Shown: positions 4,321 to 5,293 of the stretch, piece after piece
Layout of the letters: each line of letters begins with the position of its first letter
Numbering within the stretch: the stretch's first letter is position 1
Assembly (NCBI GenBank): GCA_013335845.1
Contig: JAAXUU010000122.1
Coordinates: 1 to 5,293 of the forward strand
Length of the DNA: 5,293 nucleotides
Reading direction: 5' to 3'
Origin: Actinomycetota bacterium
GTDB taxonomy: Bacteria; Actinomycetota; Coriobacteriia; Coriobacteriales; RUG844
Made by a program: the position numbers and the translations under genes
Notes under the pieces: model-generated
What the model saw: only the letters and a program-made list of their open reading frames with translations
The model's database searches: none
Told to the model about the DNA's origin: nothing

Positions 4321-5293
4321 ATGAGTGCAATGAAGAAGTTACTTGTTCTTGTATTCTCTACAGCACTGGCGCTAGCCTGTATGCCCTCTATTGCCGTGGC
4401 GGGAAGTCCGCCTGTATCTCTCGATTCTCCCTCTAAGACGATAGTATCCGGCACGACGTACGCAATAGGTAATGCAGGCGAGCTTGCTAATCTTGCAGCT
4501 ATCGTGAACGGTACCGGAGGTGCTGCTGCACAGAACTGTGACGGAGCGACCTTTGTCCTCACGGGTGACATCGTTCTCCCTGGCCCGTGGACTCCGATCG
4601 GTATGGAAGTGAAGCCTTTTTTTGGGACCTTCGATGGCGGTGGCTATGAGATTTCCGGTCTCAACGTTTCAGGCGGTTTTCAATATGCGGGATTGTTCGG
4701 TTTTATCAGTGGCTCATCCATCATTAAGAATACAGGCGTTTCAGGAAGCGTGAGCAGTTCCTTGCCGGAATCTCATGTCGGCGGAATCGTGGGGGCTAAT
4801 TTTGATGGCATTGTTTACAATTGCCGCACTTCCGGCGTGGTCAGCGCGACGGGAATGCAAGCCTATGTAGGTGGTATCACGGGAGATAACTTCACTAGTG
4901 GAATCGTAAGATCCTGTTACAACTTAAGCGGTGTCACTGCATGGGGGTCGCAGTCGTATGTTGGTGGTATTGCCGGGCGTAATGACTTCGCAACCATAGA
5001 GAACTGTTTTAATAGCGGCGGAGTGGCAGGAGCTTCCTATTGCTACACCGGCGGTATCGCTGCGCATTGCTTTGCTGGTCCGGTCAGGAATTGTTACAAT
5101 GTCGGGACTGTCGCGGGGGGCACCTATTGCGGCTATATCATCGGGTATAATTCGACTACCGTTCCCACGAATTGCTATTGGCTCGATATGGGCGGAACGC
5201 CCATGGGAAGTGGCAGCACCCCGGGCATCGACTTCGTATCGTTCACTGCTGCAGGTGGAGGAACCCTCACTTCTGCGGTGACTGTTCCCGGGC
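4321..5293 (+). CDS. Secreted GLUG-repeat surface protein, 3' end missing
   Basis: The frame is open from ATG 4321 to the window end (324 residues) and continues beyond it. Residues 1-27 form a Sec signal peptide: MSAMKK, a hydrophobic core LLVLVFSTALALAC, then an AVA motif with likely cleavage after A27, so the protein is exported. Residues about 34-120 form the entry region usual in such proteins (YAIGNAGELANLAAIVNG; FVLTGDIVLPGPWTPIG; PFFGTFDGGGYEISGLNVSG). Residues 122-288 are a degenerate array of GLUG-type repeats of about 28-31 residues, with the pattern [YH]xGGIxGxNxxxxIxNCxNxGxV. GLUG repeats are predicted to build a right-handed beta helix and occur in extracellular adhesins and other surface proteins of anaerobes. 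Each of the last five repeats has Cys in the NC position. After residue 289 the sequence is Gly/Ser/Thr-rich and seems to enter another domain. The cell-wall anchor, if any, lies outside the window. Its ligand is unknown. Confidence 0.88.
   Translation, partial: MSAMKKLLVLVFSTALALACMPSIAVAGSPPVSLDSPSKTIVSGTTYAIGNAGELANLAAIVNGTGGAAAQNCDGATFVLTGDIVLPGPWTPIGMEVKPFFGTFDGGGYEISGLNVSGGFQYAGLFGFISGSSIIKNTGVSGSVSSSLPESHVGGIVGANFDGIVYNCRTSGVVSATGMQAYVGGITGDNFTSGIVRSCYNLSGVTAWGSQSYVGGIAGRNDFATIENCFNSGGVAGASYCYTGGIAAHCFAGPVRNCYNVGTVAGGTYCGYIIGYNSTTVPTNCYWLDMGGTPMGSGSTPGIDFVSFTAAGGGTLTSAVTVPG
4684..5184 (+). repeat. GLUG-type protein repeat array (about 5-6 units)
   Basis: Units, by residue of the encoded protein: a divergent first unit 122-151 (YAGLFGFIS...), then 152-181 (HVGGIVGANFDGIVYNC), 182-212 (YVGGITGDNFTSGIVRSCYN), 213-241 (YVGGIAGRNDFATIENCFN), 242-269 (YTGGIAAHCFAGPVRNCYN) and 270-288 (CGYIIGYNSTTVPTNCYWL, truncated). 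The repeats are conserved at protein rather than nucleotide level, which points to an old array rather than recent tandem duplication. Confidence 0.8.

Noticed and set aside
4369..4380. Lipoprotein cleavage site at ALAC (Cys20) of the GLUG protein
   Set aside because: Position -3 is Ala and not the usual Leu, the hydrophobic run continues after the Cys, and a standard AVA signal peptidase I site follows at residues 25-27.
4242..4571. Minus-strand frame opposite the start of the GLUG-repeat gene
   Set aside because: It overlaps a good SD, signal peptide and repeat protein on the plus strand and has no RBS.
4684..5184. Repeated GGT GGT AT[CT] segments as a DNA repeat or CRISPR-like array
   Set aside because: The repetition is explained by the VGGI motif of protein repeats in one open frame; spacing varies and there are no conserved DNA repeats of CRISPR length.

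Overview
The window shows a compact bacterial chromosome segment with five genes: two cut by the window edges, three complete. Strong purine-rich ribosome binding sites (AGGAGG, AAGGAG, GAGGAG), an Ade-type adenine deaminase, a stand-alone PLDc_N-like membrane protein and a secreted GLUG-repeat protein suggest a Gram-positive anaerobe, perhaps of the Coriobacteriia or Clostridia. That placement is inference from gene content only; no rRNA or tRNA is present.

Layout. Positions 1-575 (+) hold the 3' part of a uridine kinase gene (udk), starting inside the Walker A motif. Its stop lies 11 bp from the stop of a convergent gene at 587-832 (-) for an 81-residue two-helix membrane protein of PLDc_N type. 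The 166-bp region 833-998 is divergent. It carries a perfect TATAAT on each strand and an imperfect 13/14-bp inverted repeat around the minus-strand -10. Next, 999-1709 (+) encodes a 236-residue orphan protein with a C39/papain-like Cys...His pattern. It converges on 1773-2303 (-), a 176-residue DUF6125-like protein with a cysteine-rich end. That gene is divergent from ade, 2385-4190 (+), a full-length 601-residue adenine deaminase. An imperfect hairpin overlaps the ade stop. From 4321 to the window end (+) runs the 5' part of a gene for a secreted protein with an AxA signal peptide and about five GLUG-type beta-helix repeats.

How the genes relate. udk and ade both belong to nucleobase/nucleoside salvage: uridine/cytidine phosphorylation and adenine to hypoxanthine plus ammonia. 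They are far apart and separated by opposite-strand genes, so they are not one operon. Every neighbouring pair except ade and the GLUG gene is divergent or convergent, so most genes appear to be single transcription units. The GLUG gene has its own strong SD and a candidate promoter.

I saw no CRISPR array, transposase, tRNA, rRNA or recognisable riboswitch. The most unusual items are the operator-like inverted repeat at 861-914 and the orphan C39-like protein, whose start has no Shine-Dalgarno and sits about 29 nt below a perfect -10 box. Nothing here by itself proves a new system.
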